Below, one piece after another: positions 33,297 through 45,099 of a stretch of 64,000 nt of DNA. The translations under genes were made by a program, and so were the position numbers. The DNA lies in NCBI GenBank assembly GCA_933207985.1, contig OW240915.1, forward strand, positions 275,554,477 to 275,618,476. Direction: 5' to 3'. Position 1 is the stretch's first letter. Every line of letters starts with the position of its first letter. Below the pieces are notes generated by a model. That model worked only from the letters and a program-made list of their open reading frames with translations, made no database searches and was not told where the DNA came from. The stretch is from Pelobates cultripes (taxonomy: Eukaryota > Chordata > Amphibia > Anura > Pelobatidae).

Positions 33297-34118
33297 AATA
33301 AAATATTTGATGTAGCTAAACTCAGTATATGAACTCTTGGTAGGTTGATTAAAGTTGTGGCTTCGCAAAGAATATAGGAGAATTATGGTAGGATTTGTGT
33401 CTGGACATATGTGCAACTTAATTACCTTAATAAATACAATCTATGTAATAGTAGCATAAAACATAGTGACCAAATTACATATTTTCATATATTTGCTATT
33501 GTTTTTAAATGCATGATTCTTGTTTTATTTACTTAACTATTTTTTGAAATACACTCACAGTTGTTTTTATGTGACCGCCTAACCCCTTATCATTGTATGC
33601 TTCCTTGCTCATGCCCCCAAACTTCTGCTATACCTTTACTTTTAATTAAAAAAAATTTCCTGGAGTCAAACCTTGTAAAAACTAGGCACTGCGTTTGTTA
33701 AAAGCAATGTAATTTAATGGAATAAGCCTATGAAACTGGAAGTAAAACTGCTGTCACTTTCAATTTACCAATTTTCCTCTAGTGTTCCACCTGTTTGTAG
33801 GTGCCTAAAATTTAGAGAAGTGAGTCATGTAAGAAAAGTGTACCTATAACTAATACAAAGATTACAGACGAGCAAACTTGATGAACAAGCTGATCCATTG
33901 GGAACTTCTGCATACCTGTGCAACACACTTGTGAAATACACAATGAATGATCAATAAACTGCATTTTATTAAGTTTTGTTTGTTCAATTACAATTTTTTA
34001 CTGATTTTATCTAACTACATACCACTTTTCATTAAAAATCTGTCTTAATATTATCAAAGAAAAGAGAGATGATGGTCCCTCGAAATTTTAATTTTAGCTG
34101 GTCGCATATGGCAAACAC
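33297..34118. other. AT-rich intergenic DNA
   Basis: The start (AATAAAATATTTG) continues the pre-insertion target of the LINE. No element or gene recognised. Confidence 0.5.
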
Positions 34119-34570
34119 TTAAAGGTACACTCCACTGCCCAAATAACAAAATAATTAAAAAATAAAACTATTTAGCAGAAATACAAAACTCTGCATTTTT
34201 TAAAAAATTTGTGTATATTTAAAAGATCTCTTGTCTGAGTCTTGACAAACCTCCCCCTTCTTATCAAGCCCAGACTTTCTATGATTAACCAATCACAGAC
34301 TTCCCAACACATATTAATGGGAAGTCTTTGCAAGACAGGCACTTGTGGCAATTGCTGCCTCTTGAGTTTAGCTCAGTTGAGCTAAACAACAAGAAAGTAA
34401 CAGGGCTGGTTGTCTGATTGAAAGCCAGAGGGATTTAAACAAAGTTAATTCATGAAAGTGCCAATTTATATTGAAATGCAAACTTTTTGTAAAACAGAAA
34501 AAAGAGGACCATCATACAAAATGCCCTTCAGCAAGTTTAAGTGCTTTAGGTGTTTCGAGTTTTCCTTTAA
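34119..34570. mobile_element. Small TTAA-flanked MITE candidate
   Basis: Bounded by TTAAAGGTACACTCCA on the left and CGAGTTTTCCTTTAA on the right, so the TTAAAGG ends are inverted as in T2-type MITEs, but inverted similarity beyond about 9 bp is weak. Contains an internal palindrome TTTAGCTCAGTTGAGCTAAA (34368-34387). No protein coded. Confidence 0.55.
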
Positions 34571-35005
34571 TATAAGTGATCTCTCCTAATTAAAATTCTT
34601 AATGTTATCTGTTCATCAAGATCTTGTTGAATCCTTGATTCGGACACAATACATATACTACTACTACTACTAATAATAATAAATCACACGTTTATATCTA
34701 CAAAAGAAAAATATGATTATGAATGATTTATATTTTATTTTTAAAATTATCCATACTGCATTCCTGTTTTTATATTGTGACTGTTTATCCATTTACTTAC
34801 ACATTAAACCAAAGATACAACCAATGTAACTATAATTGAAACCAAAATTCCATTGAAACCACATTTTGAAACCAAAATCACATTCCATATTGTATTTGGC
34901 AGTTATTTAATATGGCATTCTCTTCCAGGTAGATTTACAAAATTTACACCAGTTTCACACATATTTGTACATATTGTCTGTTTTATGATTTATTTGTCTC
35001 ATGTA

Positions 35006-35051
<46 letters not shown>

Positions 35052-35391
35052 TTCTATCCCTATTTTAATAGATGTCATATACTTTCTTTTAAGTCTATAC
35101 CCAGCTTTCATATTCCATTAAAACATAATACTATAGCACAGTTTCTTTAAGTTAATATGTGTTTAGAAATTTTTGGTATAATTCCACAAATCAATAATAA
35201 ATTACATTTTCCCTTAGTGAAAAATTATAGCTTGCTAAAATGCTTTAGGTGTTGATTGCCTGTCCCTGCAGGCTTGTTTTATAGAAATTCAGATTTCAAG
35301 AAAAACCTCTTAAAACCTATTGGCTGTCTGTGTGTCTGTCTGTCTCACTCACATTGAACTGTAGTTCAGAACTGAAGTGAGTGCCTCTGGG
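34571..35391. other. AT-rich intergenic DNA with short microsatellites
   Basis: Contains (CTA)n/(ATA)n at 34660-34682 and (TA)n at 35011-35048. Nothing else recognised. Confidence 0.55.
35011..35048. repeat. (TA)n microsatellite
   Basis: Uninterrupted TA dinucleotides, about 19 units. Confidence 0.95.
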
Positions 35392-35602
35392 TAGGGATGT
35401 GCATGGGCAAAAAATTTGGTTTGGTTTGGCACTTCCAGAATTCTGGACTTCAGCAATTCTGGACTTCATCAATTCGGCACTTCTGCAATTCGGTTCGGTT
35501 CAGCACTTCCGAAATTTGGCACTTGGTCAATTTAGACAAATGTCCAAATTGCCGAAATTCATCCGAATTTACATTCGAACCGAAATTAATTGCACATGTC
35601 TA
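35392..35602. mobile_element. Short MITE-like element rich in AATTCGG repeats
   Basis: Ends TAGGGATGTGCA and TGCACATGTCTA form an imperfect 12-bp inverted repeat. The interior repeats (T/A)ATTCGG and GCACTTC in both orientations. The TAG start and small size would suit a hAT-type MITE, but no clean 8-bp target duplication is visible. Confidence 0.5.
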
Positions 35603-36494
35603 ATGCTTGGTGCAATGTGGTGTAATCAAATAAGTTCTTAGTTTACTGTACCACAACATAGGTAGTTATAAGAGAAATGTGAGACAAAACCCTCCTTAGA
35701 AATAGCAGTACCGCAATGCTATGGGTAATATGCAAATTTGCTTTTTTTCTAAACCTTAAGGGACAACTGTTATCAGACTTTCAATTCTCATATTTTAAAA
35801 GTTTATTCACTAGGGTGAAAGTTTATTAGCTTTCATTAAATTATATATTTTTTAAATTATGTATTTAGATTTTTTGAGAATATGTCACTTTTTTTTTTTT
35901 ATCTGGCTGAGCTATCTGGTGGGTCGGACTCAGCTGTTATTTGGCCAATTGCTGCTCAATCTAACCTGCCTGCTGCTACAGTTTCACACATCAAAATCCA
36001 ACCAATCCTTTACATTGTCAAGCCCTTCTGGAACAAATATAGTTTCCCTCTGATATTGATACTGCCAACTCTTCCTCCCAGCACATTAATACAAAGTTAA
36101 CTTTTCTCTTTTGTACTATAATTGAAAAATAGAGAAAAATTTAATTAAGTTACCACTCTCCATACTCTTTTCAGGTAACATGATGTTGCCAAATTCAATA
36201 CAGTCAAACACTGCCAGAATGTCATAACTGTATGCCTACTGAAATAGGCATTATTTAGTATAAAAACAAGGATAATATACTCTTAAACAAACAGAAATGA
36301 ATCAAAACAGCTTCTTATAGATAAGTATATAAAAACATAGATTGCAGTGATACATGCAGGGGATTTGAACCCTGTTCCAGACAATTATATTTCTTTTTCA
36401 GCTCCATATATAGACACTTTGTAGGAAAACTGAAGGATGTCCAAGATCGCTATATTTATTAGGGGTTAAGGCTTTAATCTGTTTGTATACTTGC
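35603..36494. other. AT-rich intergenic DNA
   Basis: No gene or element recognised. Overlapping frames at 35859-36100 are short and without motif. Confidence 0.5.
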
Positions 36495-36989
36495 TTAAAT
36501 TACCACTCTAGGCACCCAGACCACTTCAGCTTAATGAAGTGGTCTGGGTGCCAGGTCCAGCTAGGGTTAACCCATTTTTTCATAAACATAGCAGTTTCAG
36601 AGAAACTGCTATGTTTATGAATAGGTTAAGCCTTCCCCCTAATCCTCTAGTGGCTGTCTCATTGACAGCCACTAGAGGCGCTTGCATGCTTCTCACTGTG
36701 ATTTTCACAGTGAGAGCACGCAAGCGTCCATAGGAAAGCATTATGAATGCTTTCCTATGTGACCGGCTGAATGCGCGCGCAGCTCTTGCCGCGCGTGCGC
36801 ATTCAGCCCAGGAGGAGGAACGGAGGAGGACCGGAGGAGGAGAGCTCCCCGCCCAGCGCTGGAAAAAGGTAAGTTTAAACCCCTTTCCAGAGCTGGGCGG
36901 GAGGGGGACCCTGAGGGTGGGGGCACCCTCAGGGCACTATAGTACCAGGAAAACGAGTATGTTTTCCTGGCACTATAGTGGTCCTTTAA
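36495..36989. mobile_element. Multi-hairpin TTAA-flanked MITE
   Basis: Ends TTAAATTACCACTCTAGGCACC and, inverted, TTAAAGGACCACTATAGTGCC identify a TTAA-type element. The interior is a chain of hairpins: 36511-36552 (18-bp perfect arms), 36581-36619 (17 bp), 36644-36678 (15 bp), 36679-36726 (long, interrupted), 36729-36759 (14 bp), 36765-36808 (16 bp, one wobble), 36848-36901 (interrupted), 36909-36934 (11 bp) and 36935-36980 (interrupted, about 19 bp). Much of the element is paired within itself. GC content rises toward the right. No protein coded. Confidence 0.85.
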
Positions 36990-38755
36990 CATATTTCTTA
37001 ACTCATTCACACTTGTTGTACAGAACCAAATTCCTTTATTTTAATTTCCTTCAAAAAGGTTAAAACAGTTGACTGTTTATGATTGATGATCAAAGACTGT
37101 AGACATTGCATGATATTGAACATTTTGTGGGAAATTGTTTAAGCACATACCAAAGTTTTCTGCAAATTTGCACATTTGTAAATATTCAAAAAACAATCAA
37201 TCAACTTTTTTTTCAGAATTTTGCATATCGAGTGCAAATTTGAAGCTTAAAGGAGTAGAATAGAGCAGTTTGACTGTGGTGACTGATTTCAAACTCTAGT
37301 ACACCTTAACATCACACAATTAAATTGAGTTTTTTAATGATTGAGATCTGTGTGGATTGTTTTGATTTATGAACTTTACTTGGCTCATGACTTTCACCCT
37401 AGTGTTATTGTCATCATTTATAAACTGGAGAGTTAATGTCTATTTGATTCATTGGGAATGTCATAGACCGTATATTATGCTTTGAAACACCAGGCCAAGG
37501 ACTATACTTACTATTAAACTACAACTATACCCTGGTGTTATTTATGGATTTTGTTAAGTTCTGTATATGTGCCCACATGGTTTATTCTGAGTCTTGTACA
37601 TATTATTTTTATGTCATTTACTTTGAGAGCTATTTAATATGTCTTAAATATGTACTGCAAAATCAAGGTATGGCACCCTCTAATTTAATCCACATTTGTA
37701 ATTTGATTGTTAAAAAAAAGGCAATTTGGATGCATTGTTCAAGATTTTAACTGAGAGTACAAATTTGTTTAGATCACTTCAACTTGCTAAAATTCAGTTG
37801 AACTTTCTATAAATCTCATTTAATTGAGAATCTGAAAAAATTCAAAAAGTAAATTAAAAGAAGTTAAATGTGTGTCAATTTGTGGGCAAATTCAGAGATA
37901 ATTAAAAAGTTGGGCTCAATCTTTTAAATAAATCTATTAATTATAGGAAAACTCCAAATACCATAACCACTACCATACACCCCAACCATCCCTATTTAAG
38001 AGGGACAGTGCAAATGTTGGGCCCATATCTTGTCCCTCTTTTTATCCTAATATTCCTTTTTTTTTTTTTGAGCTCCACATTGTTGTTGTGTACCAGAGCC
38101 CCACAGCAATAATACTCACAATATTGTGCCTTAAAATATATCAAATGTGTTTAGAAATCAGTCGGTGTAAATAAGATATATTGTTTTGTTCTGATTTAAA
38201 TTTTGATTGCATAGATTTTCATTAGTAAGTCACCTAGAATTTTTCAGAACAGCCATGCCCCGTGCCACACCCCTACCCAAACCCCCCAAAATTAAAGTGT
38301 TCCTTTTTGTTCACTTCAAATGTTTTGAAATATGTACTACAGCAGACTGTAGTGGTTGTGCAGTAGGCACCCTACCATGTAAGCAGTCTAACCATTTTAT
38401 TATGGTTTGACTTCAAATCCTGGGGTTACTGGGTATCTCTTCTGGCTTTTTCTCTGGACATGGAAGCTCTGTTCATGCTATAGTGGTTAAGGTTCTTTGG
38501 ATGTTCCTTTAGGAAATCAGTAAAGCATATATACCCTTAGGTCACCCTAATAGCCAGAGTTTTGTTTACAAATACACCTAAGAAGTTACATAACATATAC
38601 ATAAACACAGACCCACCTCCATTAAATATTAATAAGAGACTTAAAATGACCACTTAGTATGATATTGGGAAGCAGCCCATCAGCTGGAATTCCACTTGAC
38701 CAGCTTGTGTGCCACAGCATTAATCTTAAAAGTCAGACAAACAGACAGAAATTGT
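36990..38755. other. AT-rich intergenic DNA
   Basis: No gene recognised. Small frames such as 37535-37750 and 38207-38410 lack motifs. Confidence 0.45.
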
Positions 38756-41705
38756 CAGTTGTCATTTGAAATCAAATCAAAGCCTTAACAGAAACATGGC
38801 TCTCCCCCTCTGATACTGCTACCTCTGCATCTTTATCCTTTGGTGGTCTTCAACTTACCCACAACCCAAGACACTCTGAATGTAAAGGTGGTGGTGTAGA
38901 GTTTCTCCTCTCACCTCACTGCTCTTTCAAACCTCTACCCCCCTTTCCCTCTTTTTCGCATCATTTAAAATGCATTTGATTTGCCTCTTCAAACCCTTCT
39001 CTGCTAGCATTGCCGTTATTTATTGCCCCCTGTTTCCCCTCTCCTCTTCCTTGACCACTTTGCTGCCTGGCTAACCTACCTCCTCTCTTCTAATATTACA
39101 TCCCTAATTCTAGGGGACTTCAATATTCCCATTAACCTCAGCTTTGACCTCAGCAGCCTCTAAACTACTTTCAATTACTCCCTCCCTCAGGCTATCAGAG
39201 TGGGCTAATTCTCCCACCCATATAGCTGCTGATACCCTCAACGTCATTTTCTCTTATGCATGTACAGTATCTAATATGTGCAACAATCCATTTCCTCTCT
39301 CTGATCACCATCTCTTATCAATTGCTCTCAAGTACCCCCTCACCCAACAATCTCAGCCTTACCCCCCCTTAATTCTATTGACCTGCAGCAGCTGTCAAAT
39401 GATATTGATTCACAACTGCTTTCCATTCCTTCCCTCTCCTGTCCCTCACTGGCCATCTCCACATATAACACTACCCTCACCTCTGCCTTGAACGTTGCAG
39501 CCCATTGCATACTAAATCAACACGCTACCTGCAAAGATGCTCCCGTTGTGTTGAACACTCCTGGACGAAGTCTCGCACCCTGGAAGACTATCTCCATTAT
39601 AGATTCATATTGTGTTCATTCAGTGCAGCCCTTGCCCTTGCCAAACATTCATACTTTTGCTCTCTCATTAGTTCATTAGTCTCTTTACACCTTTAACTCT
39701 CTTCTTCGCCCTGCTGTGGCCACCCCCCCACCCCAAACTAACCTTACAGCCGATAGCTTTGCATGCTACTTTACTGACGAGATTGAACAGCTCAGGAAAG
39801 AATTCTCCCCACCTTGCCGTTTTCTTTCACAACCACACATTGATCATGCCTTTTCTACCCTTCAGACTTTCTCCCCGGCTACTGAACAAGAGGTGGCTGC
39901 GCTTCTCCTTTTATCTCGCCCCACCACTTACCCACTCGATCCTGTCCCATCTCACTTTATCAGATCACTCTCCCCCTGTCTTGTGCCTTCCTTAACACAC
40001 ATCTTCAACTGCTCTCTTTCTTCTGGCATGGTCCCTGCTGTCCTTAAACATGCCACTGGGGTACCTATCCGGAAAAAAAATCTCTTGACCTGTCCTCCCC
40101 CTCTATCGTCCCATATCTCTGTTCCCTTTTTCCTCAAAGCTTCTTAAAATACTTGTCTTTACCCATATGTCTCACTTCCTCAATTCTAACTCTCTTCTTG
40201 ACCCTTTTCAATCTGGCTTCTGCCCTCTCTACGCTAATGAGACTGTTCTTATCAAAGTTACTAACGACCTGATGGCAGCTAAATCCAAAGGCCACTACTC
40301 CATATTAATTCTTCTTGACCTCAATGCTGCCTTTGACACCATTGATCATGCTCTCCTTCTTCAAACTCTTCAATCACTCGGTCTCTGTGACTCTGTCCTC
40401 TTGTGGTTTTCCTCTTATCTCTCCCAATGCTTATTCAGTGTCTCCTTTTCTAATGATACCTCCTTCCCTCGTCCTGTTTCAGTTGGAGTCCCCCAAGGCT
40501 CTGTCCTTGGTCCCCTTCTATCTTCTCTTTAAACTGCCTCTCTTGGCAAACTTATTATCTCATTTGGATTCCACTAAGACCTGTACGCTGATGACACCCA
40601 GATATATCTCTCCTCCCCAGACCTCTCCCCTGCCGTCTGCTGTCCCACAACATGTCACTGCTTGCCTTTCTTCCATCTCTGACTGGATGTTCTCCCGCTT
40701 TTTGAAACTCAATCTCTCTAAAATTGAGCTCCTTGTCTTTCCTCCTCCTAGTACTGATCCTCCTCTTTCACTCTCCCTTCAAGTTAGTGTCCACATAAGT
40801 CCATCCTTGCAAGTGCGCTGTCTTGGCATCATACTTGATTCTGGCCTCACCGTTAAGCCTCACATCCAGTATGTTGCCAAATCCTGTAGATACCATCTTA
40901 AAAACATAGTCCGCAACTGCTCCTTTCTTATGCAAGATGCTACCAAGGACCTTGTCCATGCTCTAGTAATTTCCTGCATGGATTATTGTTACCCACTCCT
41001 AATTGGTCTTCCCAAAAGCCATATTGCCCCGCTTCAGTCTACAATGAATGCTGCCGCCAGCCTGATTTTCCTCTCACACCTCACCCATCTGTCAGTCCTT
41101 ACATTGGCTTCCTGTATAGGAGTCAATTCAAAGTGATAACCCATACCTATAAAGCACTGAACAATTTTATCCCCTCTTATATTCACAGACCCATAGGTAT
41201 GCCCCTTCTCGGTCTCTCCACTCTGCCCGTGACCTTCTCCTGTCCGCTGCTCACACCTGTACGGCCAACTCACGCTTGCAGGACTAACGTGGGTGGCTCC
41301 TTTCCTATGGAATAGCCTGCCTACCTCCATCAGGCACTTCCCTAGTCTTCAATTGTTTAAGAAGTGCATTAAAACCCATCTCTTAAGGAAAGTTTATGGC
41401 TTCCCAGAGTAACCTCTACCTCACAAACCTGTCTCTGGCTCTCTCCTAAAGGGTAGCACTTTACTCTCTCATCCAGCTCTGCTTCACTTCCACCTTATTT
41501 GATTGCTATTTCCTGTCCTAATGTGTTTTATACCCCACCTCCTATAGACTGTAAGCTAGTTTGAGCAGGGCCCTCTTCAACCTATCGTTCCTGTAAGTTT
41601 TCTTGTAATTGTCCTATTTATAGTTAAATCTCACCTCTCATAATATTGTAAAGCGCTATGGAATCTGTTGGCACTATATAAATGGCAATAATAATAATAA
41701 TAACA
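38756..41705 (+). mobile_element. L2-type LINE with intact 3' terminus
   Basis: Covers a decayed endonuclease and RT (38790-41345) and a 3' UTR ending TTGTAAAGCGCTATGGAATC ... GGCACTATATAAATGGC then (AAT)n. That terminus is characteristic of L2 elements. Two further fragments with the same terminus lie at 42103-42190 (minus) and 46966-47144 (plus). Confidence 0.92.
38790..41345 (+). pseudogene. L2 LINE ORF2 (endonuclease plus reverse transcriptase, broken)
   Basis: Endonuclease remnants: ALTETWLSPSDTA at about 38780-38820, GDFNIPI at about 39115-39135 and PLSDHHLLSIAL at about 39295-39330. RT remnants: HIDHAFSTLQTFSPATEQEV (39838-39897), [39 protein letters not shown] (about 40313-40370), [13 protein letters not shown] (about 40485-40525) and, in another frame, YADDTQIYLS (about 40582-40611) with the catalytic Asp pair. 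A thumb-like region with LNLSKIELLVF follows. Stops and frame changes between the blocks show that the copy is dead. The element would retrotranspose by target-primed reverse transcription. Confidence 0.9.
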
Positions 41706-42102
41706 ACAAAGATGGTGCCGACATGCGTGTGACGTCACGCAAATGATGCGCACGCACGTTTTGGGGTCAGAGGCAATGTACAACCAATCATAACCTTAGG
41801 AAGGTTATATAAATTCAAAATTACGTTTGGTCAGTGGCAATAATAATAATAATAATAAATGTAGTCCTTACCTCTGGACCCTCAATTTAATATTGTTGGA
41901 TAAGCTTTTCAACTGATTTCATATTTTTTCATACATTTTTTATATTTTGTTTCTTCAAAATATTAAAACATCAAAAAAAAGCATACATAAAAATATATCA
42001 TTATATCATAAAATATAAAAAAAATATTGAAACATTTTCCAAATTAAGTCCTTTTAAAAGTTTATCCAAAATAAAACACTAAATATCAGTTGTCTGATAT
42101 GC
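41706..42102. other. Non-coding segment with CRE-like and TATA-like motifs
   Basis: Just after the L2 tail comes GCGTGTGACGTCACGC (about 41726-41741, containing the perfect TGACGTCA), then GGTTATATAAATTC (about 41803-41816), ending in a second (AAT)n array at about 41838-41858. The spacing recalls the promoter-like part of the Penelope terminal region near 22050-22145, but there is no hammerhead-like motif here. The remainder to 42102 is AT-rich. Confidence 0.4.
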
Positions 42103-42190
42103 AATATTATTATTATTATTATAGCCATTTATATAGCACCAACAGATTCCGTAGCGCTTTAGACAAGTCAGACAATAATAAGTCCCTATA
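42103..42190 (-). mobile_element. L2 3'-end fragment
   Basis: On the minus strand: CTAAAGCGCTACGGAATCTG then TTGGTGCTATATAAATGGC and (TAA)n, the L2 terminus. Severely 5'-truncated. Confidence 0.88.
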
Positions 42191-42246
42191 AAGCTATAGG
42201 AAAAAAATGTATATATTATCTAAAAAGATTAAATCAAGGTCCTAGT

Positions 42247-43041
42247 GTGTCAGCTATCAAATAGACATTATGCCAAGTTGCCTTGGTCCATTGTCGGTAA
42301 ATTGGCCCCAACAATGTTGCAATCGGTAATTAGAGGCTCTCCTAGGTGGCCGCCGTTCGACTACCGACCATGCGGCAGTCGGCCATCTTGGATCCTTTGT
42401 TCCCTCCGCGGTGTTAGGTCGTCGAGCGCATGGTACTAAAAACGGCTATTCGACGGCGCGAACACCGCTGAGCCTCCAGGCCGTTCGGGAGTTCTGGGCC
42501 GTTCGGTATTTCATTCCCTGGAAGGCAATCGGTCATTTTAATATGTCTTTTAATAAATGTGTTTTTCGTGCGGCGTTCGGTTGTTTTAGCTGGGATCTGA
42601 GCGGTAATCTCACGAATGATGCGCTCAGACCCCAGCTATCTACCGAACGTCCATTCGTTTAAATAGACCGTATATTCATGGAGTTATGTATTTTTATACG
42701 AATTGTAAATTCTGCTGCACGGAGGGATAATCCACTTAACGGTATATTCCAGTGGGAGTATCCCTCTCGTGCAGCAGTGCCTGATGGGAGAAATACCTTG
42801 TACAATAAGTCCCCCATGTAGTCCCCTCTGGAAATGCCCCTGGGAGGGGACTCAGGAAACCCCTTGCATGGGGACTTGTATAAATTGTGGAGCTGAAATA
42901 AAAGACCTCAGTTGACTCTCAGAACTGTGTTTCGTCCGGTTACTGGGAGATTTGGGATATTGCCTTATTGTTTCAAGCGCTTGACTGTGGATTACTTCCT
43001 GAACCAGCGGAATTTGTGGATTTAATATTGGCATTCCGCTA
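42247..43041 (+). repeat. Ty3/gypsy LTR-like sequence (upstream of the gypsy genes)
   Basis: Shares the LTR architecture of the solo LTRs: GGCCATCTT near 42381, a GCGGTGTT...AACACCGC hairpin (42408-42415 with 42461-42468), a long hairpin at 42712-42777 (CTGCTGCACG with CGTGCAGCAG), GTATAAATTG TATA-like box near 42881, AATAAAAG poly(A) signal near 42897, and a terminal CCGCTACA. The left boundary is uncertain. It shows only patchy similarity to the LTR at 45838-46736, so the two may not be a pair. Confidence 0.65.
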
Positions 43042-43524
43042 CAGAGACTAAGTCTGTTGGGGCCAAATCCGTCACCCGAGGTAGTGGTGCAAATTATGGG
43101 GCAAGTGAGATGGCCAAGCAGCAAAAAAAATGGGGGCAACATAAAAAAATCAATTATGCTGCTTTTCAAAATTTTGCCGACCGAGAAATGGAGATTGACA
43201 CGTGCTTACAAGATTTTGAAAGGTCTGGATAAAGCAAGTTTGGCTGCGATACAGAGCAGCAAATTATCCGGCCGAGCGGCAGAAGCTTACCGGGCTGTAC
43301 CCGACTTGGACATACATGACTACGAGCAGTTAAGAGACATTCTAGTGGCCCGGTACGCTGTCACTCCTGAAGCTCACAGGAGGAAATTTTGGGGTTTAAG
43401 AAAGGGAAGCAGAGATTCCTACTCTGAATGGGCATTGCTGATGTACCGGGCAGCCAGCAACTGGGTGCAGGGCTGCCAAGCAACAACTTTGGAGGATGCT
43501 ATACAACTGATAGTAATATTGTAA
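43042..43524 (+). pseudogene. Ty3/gypsy gag (capsid part, broken)
   Basis: Leader sequence follows the LTR. A short N-terminal part (FADREMEIDTCLQDFER) is in one frame, then a shift leads to KASLAAIQSSKLSGRAAEAYRAVPDLDIHDYEQLRDILVARYAV...KGSRDSYSEWALLMYRAASNWVQGC, typical of a gypsy capsid domain. The gene stops at 43524 and is fused by deletion to integrase: nucleocapsid and protease are missing. No clear primer-binding site; GGGGCCAAATCCG near 43060 is a weak candidate. Confidence 0.75.
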
Positions 43525-44173
43525 CTGATAATAGATTATGCTACCAGACACCCAGAGGCTGTTGCGGAAGCCCTAATGAAAATTTTTACTAGTTTACTAG
43601 GGTAGGCTTCCCTAGGGAGATTCTAGGAGACCCAGTTTACGGAGACTGTGACGCATCAGTTATGGCAACGTTGCGGCATAAAACCCCTGTTTAGCTCTCC
43701 CTACCAACCACAGACCAATGGATCTGTGAACGTTTTAATGGTACGCTCAAGCAGATGCTTAGGATGTTCGCAGCCTCCTGTCGACAGTGGAAAAGGTTCC
43801 TTCCCCATCTCCTGTTTGCCTACCGCAAAGTTCCCCAGACGTCTACGGGATTCTCCACCTTCAAACTCCTTTACGGGAGAAAGGTACGGGTACCCCTGGA
43901 TCTCATACAGGAGCACTGGGAAGGTAAAATCGGAGAGGAGGGAATACCTATCGTGCCACAGGTTCTGGAGTTGAGGGATTGCTTACAGGCTCTCACTGAC
44001 TCCGTGACTCAGGCTCTCAATGACTCCCTGACGGCTCAGCGGCACCAGAGGAGATGGTATGATAGGGGGGCCTGAGATCACGATCTCTAAATAGGACAGA
44101 AGGTGTTAGCCTTGAAGCCAACCAAGAAAGACAAGCTTCAGGCCAGCTGGCAGGGACCCTTCCTGGTAGTGCA
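43525..44173 (+). pseudogene. Ty3/gypsy integrase (core C-terminal half and C-terminal domain, broken)
   Basis: Begins mid-core at DYATRHPEAVAEALMKIF, then a frame change, QLWQRCGIKPLFSSPYQPQTNG (about 43655-43722), another frame change, and LKQMLRMFAASCRQWKRFLPHLLFAYRKVPQTSTGFSTFKLLYGRKVRVPLD (43749-43905). The zinc-binding N-terminus and the first catalytic Asp are deleted. The C-terminal domain continues through WQGPFLVVQ at about 44145 and runs directly into the following RT frame (VEKCSDERIQRFFHVNMFKPYFER). The integrase is upstream of RT, not downstream as in most gypsy elements. Confidence 0.85.
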
Positions 44174-45088
44174 GTGCATAACACTACCTACATTGTGGAA
44201 AAATGTTCGGATGAAAGGATACAGAGATTCTTTCATGTGAACATGTTCAAACCCTACTTTGAGAGGGTAGGGGACGTGGCGGCAGTATGTGCCACCTCGT
44301 TCGAAGATAGCGAGGACCTTCTCCTACCTTATTTGTTCACACCATCCCCGGGTACAGTAGAACAGGTCAACCTAGGAGACCAACTGAACCCTTTTGAAAA
44401 GGCAGAGGCAACCCGGCTGCACCAAGGATACGGGGACATGTTCTCCTCATTTCTGGGGTACACCTCTGCTGAGGTCCACTGGGTTGAGAGCCAGGGAGAA
44501 ACTCCCCTATGGCAACAACCTTACCGTAGCTCTGAAGCAGTTAGAGATAGCATGCTGAACGAGAATCAAGAGATGTTGAAGCTAGAAGTCATAGAGCCAT
44601 CCAAGAGTCCCTGGGCTTCTCCATTGGTGCTGGTACTCAAGCAAGATGGTACGACTCGTTTCTGTATCGACTACCAGAAACTTAACGACAGGAAAGTTAC
44701 TGATGCCTACCCAATGCCCATGATTGACGAGTTGCTTGATCGCATTGCTGGGGGGAATTACTTGACTACCATAGATCTGTGTAAAGGTTATTGGCAAATC
44801 CCCCTGGAGCCGGCGGCCATCCCTAAGTTGGCATTCATCACCCCATTTGGGCTGTACCAGTTTAAGGTTATGCCTTTTGGGATGAAGAATGTCCCAGCTA
44901 CCTTTCAGAGGATGGCCGACAGGCTCCTAGAGGGATTTCAGGACTTTGCATGTGCCTATTTGGATGACATAGCCATCTACAGCCGCACATGGGAGGACCA
45001 CCTGAGACACTTGTCTATGGTACAGAAGCGAATTTGGGCAGCAGGGCTTACCTTGAAGCCTGACAAGTGCCATGTCAAGGTGCAATAG
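44174..45088 (+). CDS. Ty3/gypsy pol: integrase C-terminus fused to reverse transcriptase (partial)
   Basis: Open frame of 304 residues. Residues about 1-35 (TYIVEKCSDERIQRFFHVNMFKPYFER) are the end of integrase; about 35-100 is a linker ending in VHWVESQGETPLWQQPYR; RT follows with EVIEPSKSPWASPLVLVLKQDGTTRFCIDYQKLN (about 135-170), TIDLCKGYWQIPL, AFITPFGLYQFKVMPFGMKNVPATFQ and YLDDIAIYS (about 260-270) with both catalytic Asp. The frame ends at HVKVQ, where a stop replaces the usual continuation to RNase H. This single frame proves the IN-then-RT order seen in Gmr1-like gypsy elements of deuterostomes. Confidence 0.9.
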   Translation: MHNTTYIVEKCSDERIQRFFHVNMFKPYFERVGDVAAVCATSFEDSEDLLLPYLFTPSPGTVEQVNLGDQLNPFEKAEATRLHQGYGDMFSSFLGYTSAEVHWVESQGETPLWQQPYRSSEAVRDSMLNENQEMLKLEVIEPSKSPWASPLVLVLKQDGTTRFCIDYQKLNDRKVTDAYPMPMIDELLDRIAGGNYLTTIDLCKGYWQIPLEPAAIPKLAFITPFGLYQFKVMPFGMKNVPATFQRMADRLLEGFQDFACAYLDDIAIYSRTWEDHLRHLSMVQKRIWAAGLTLKPDKCHVKVQ

Positions 45089-45099
45089 TTTGATCATAG

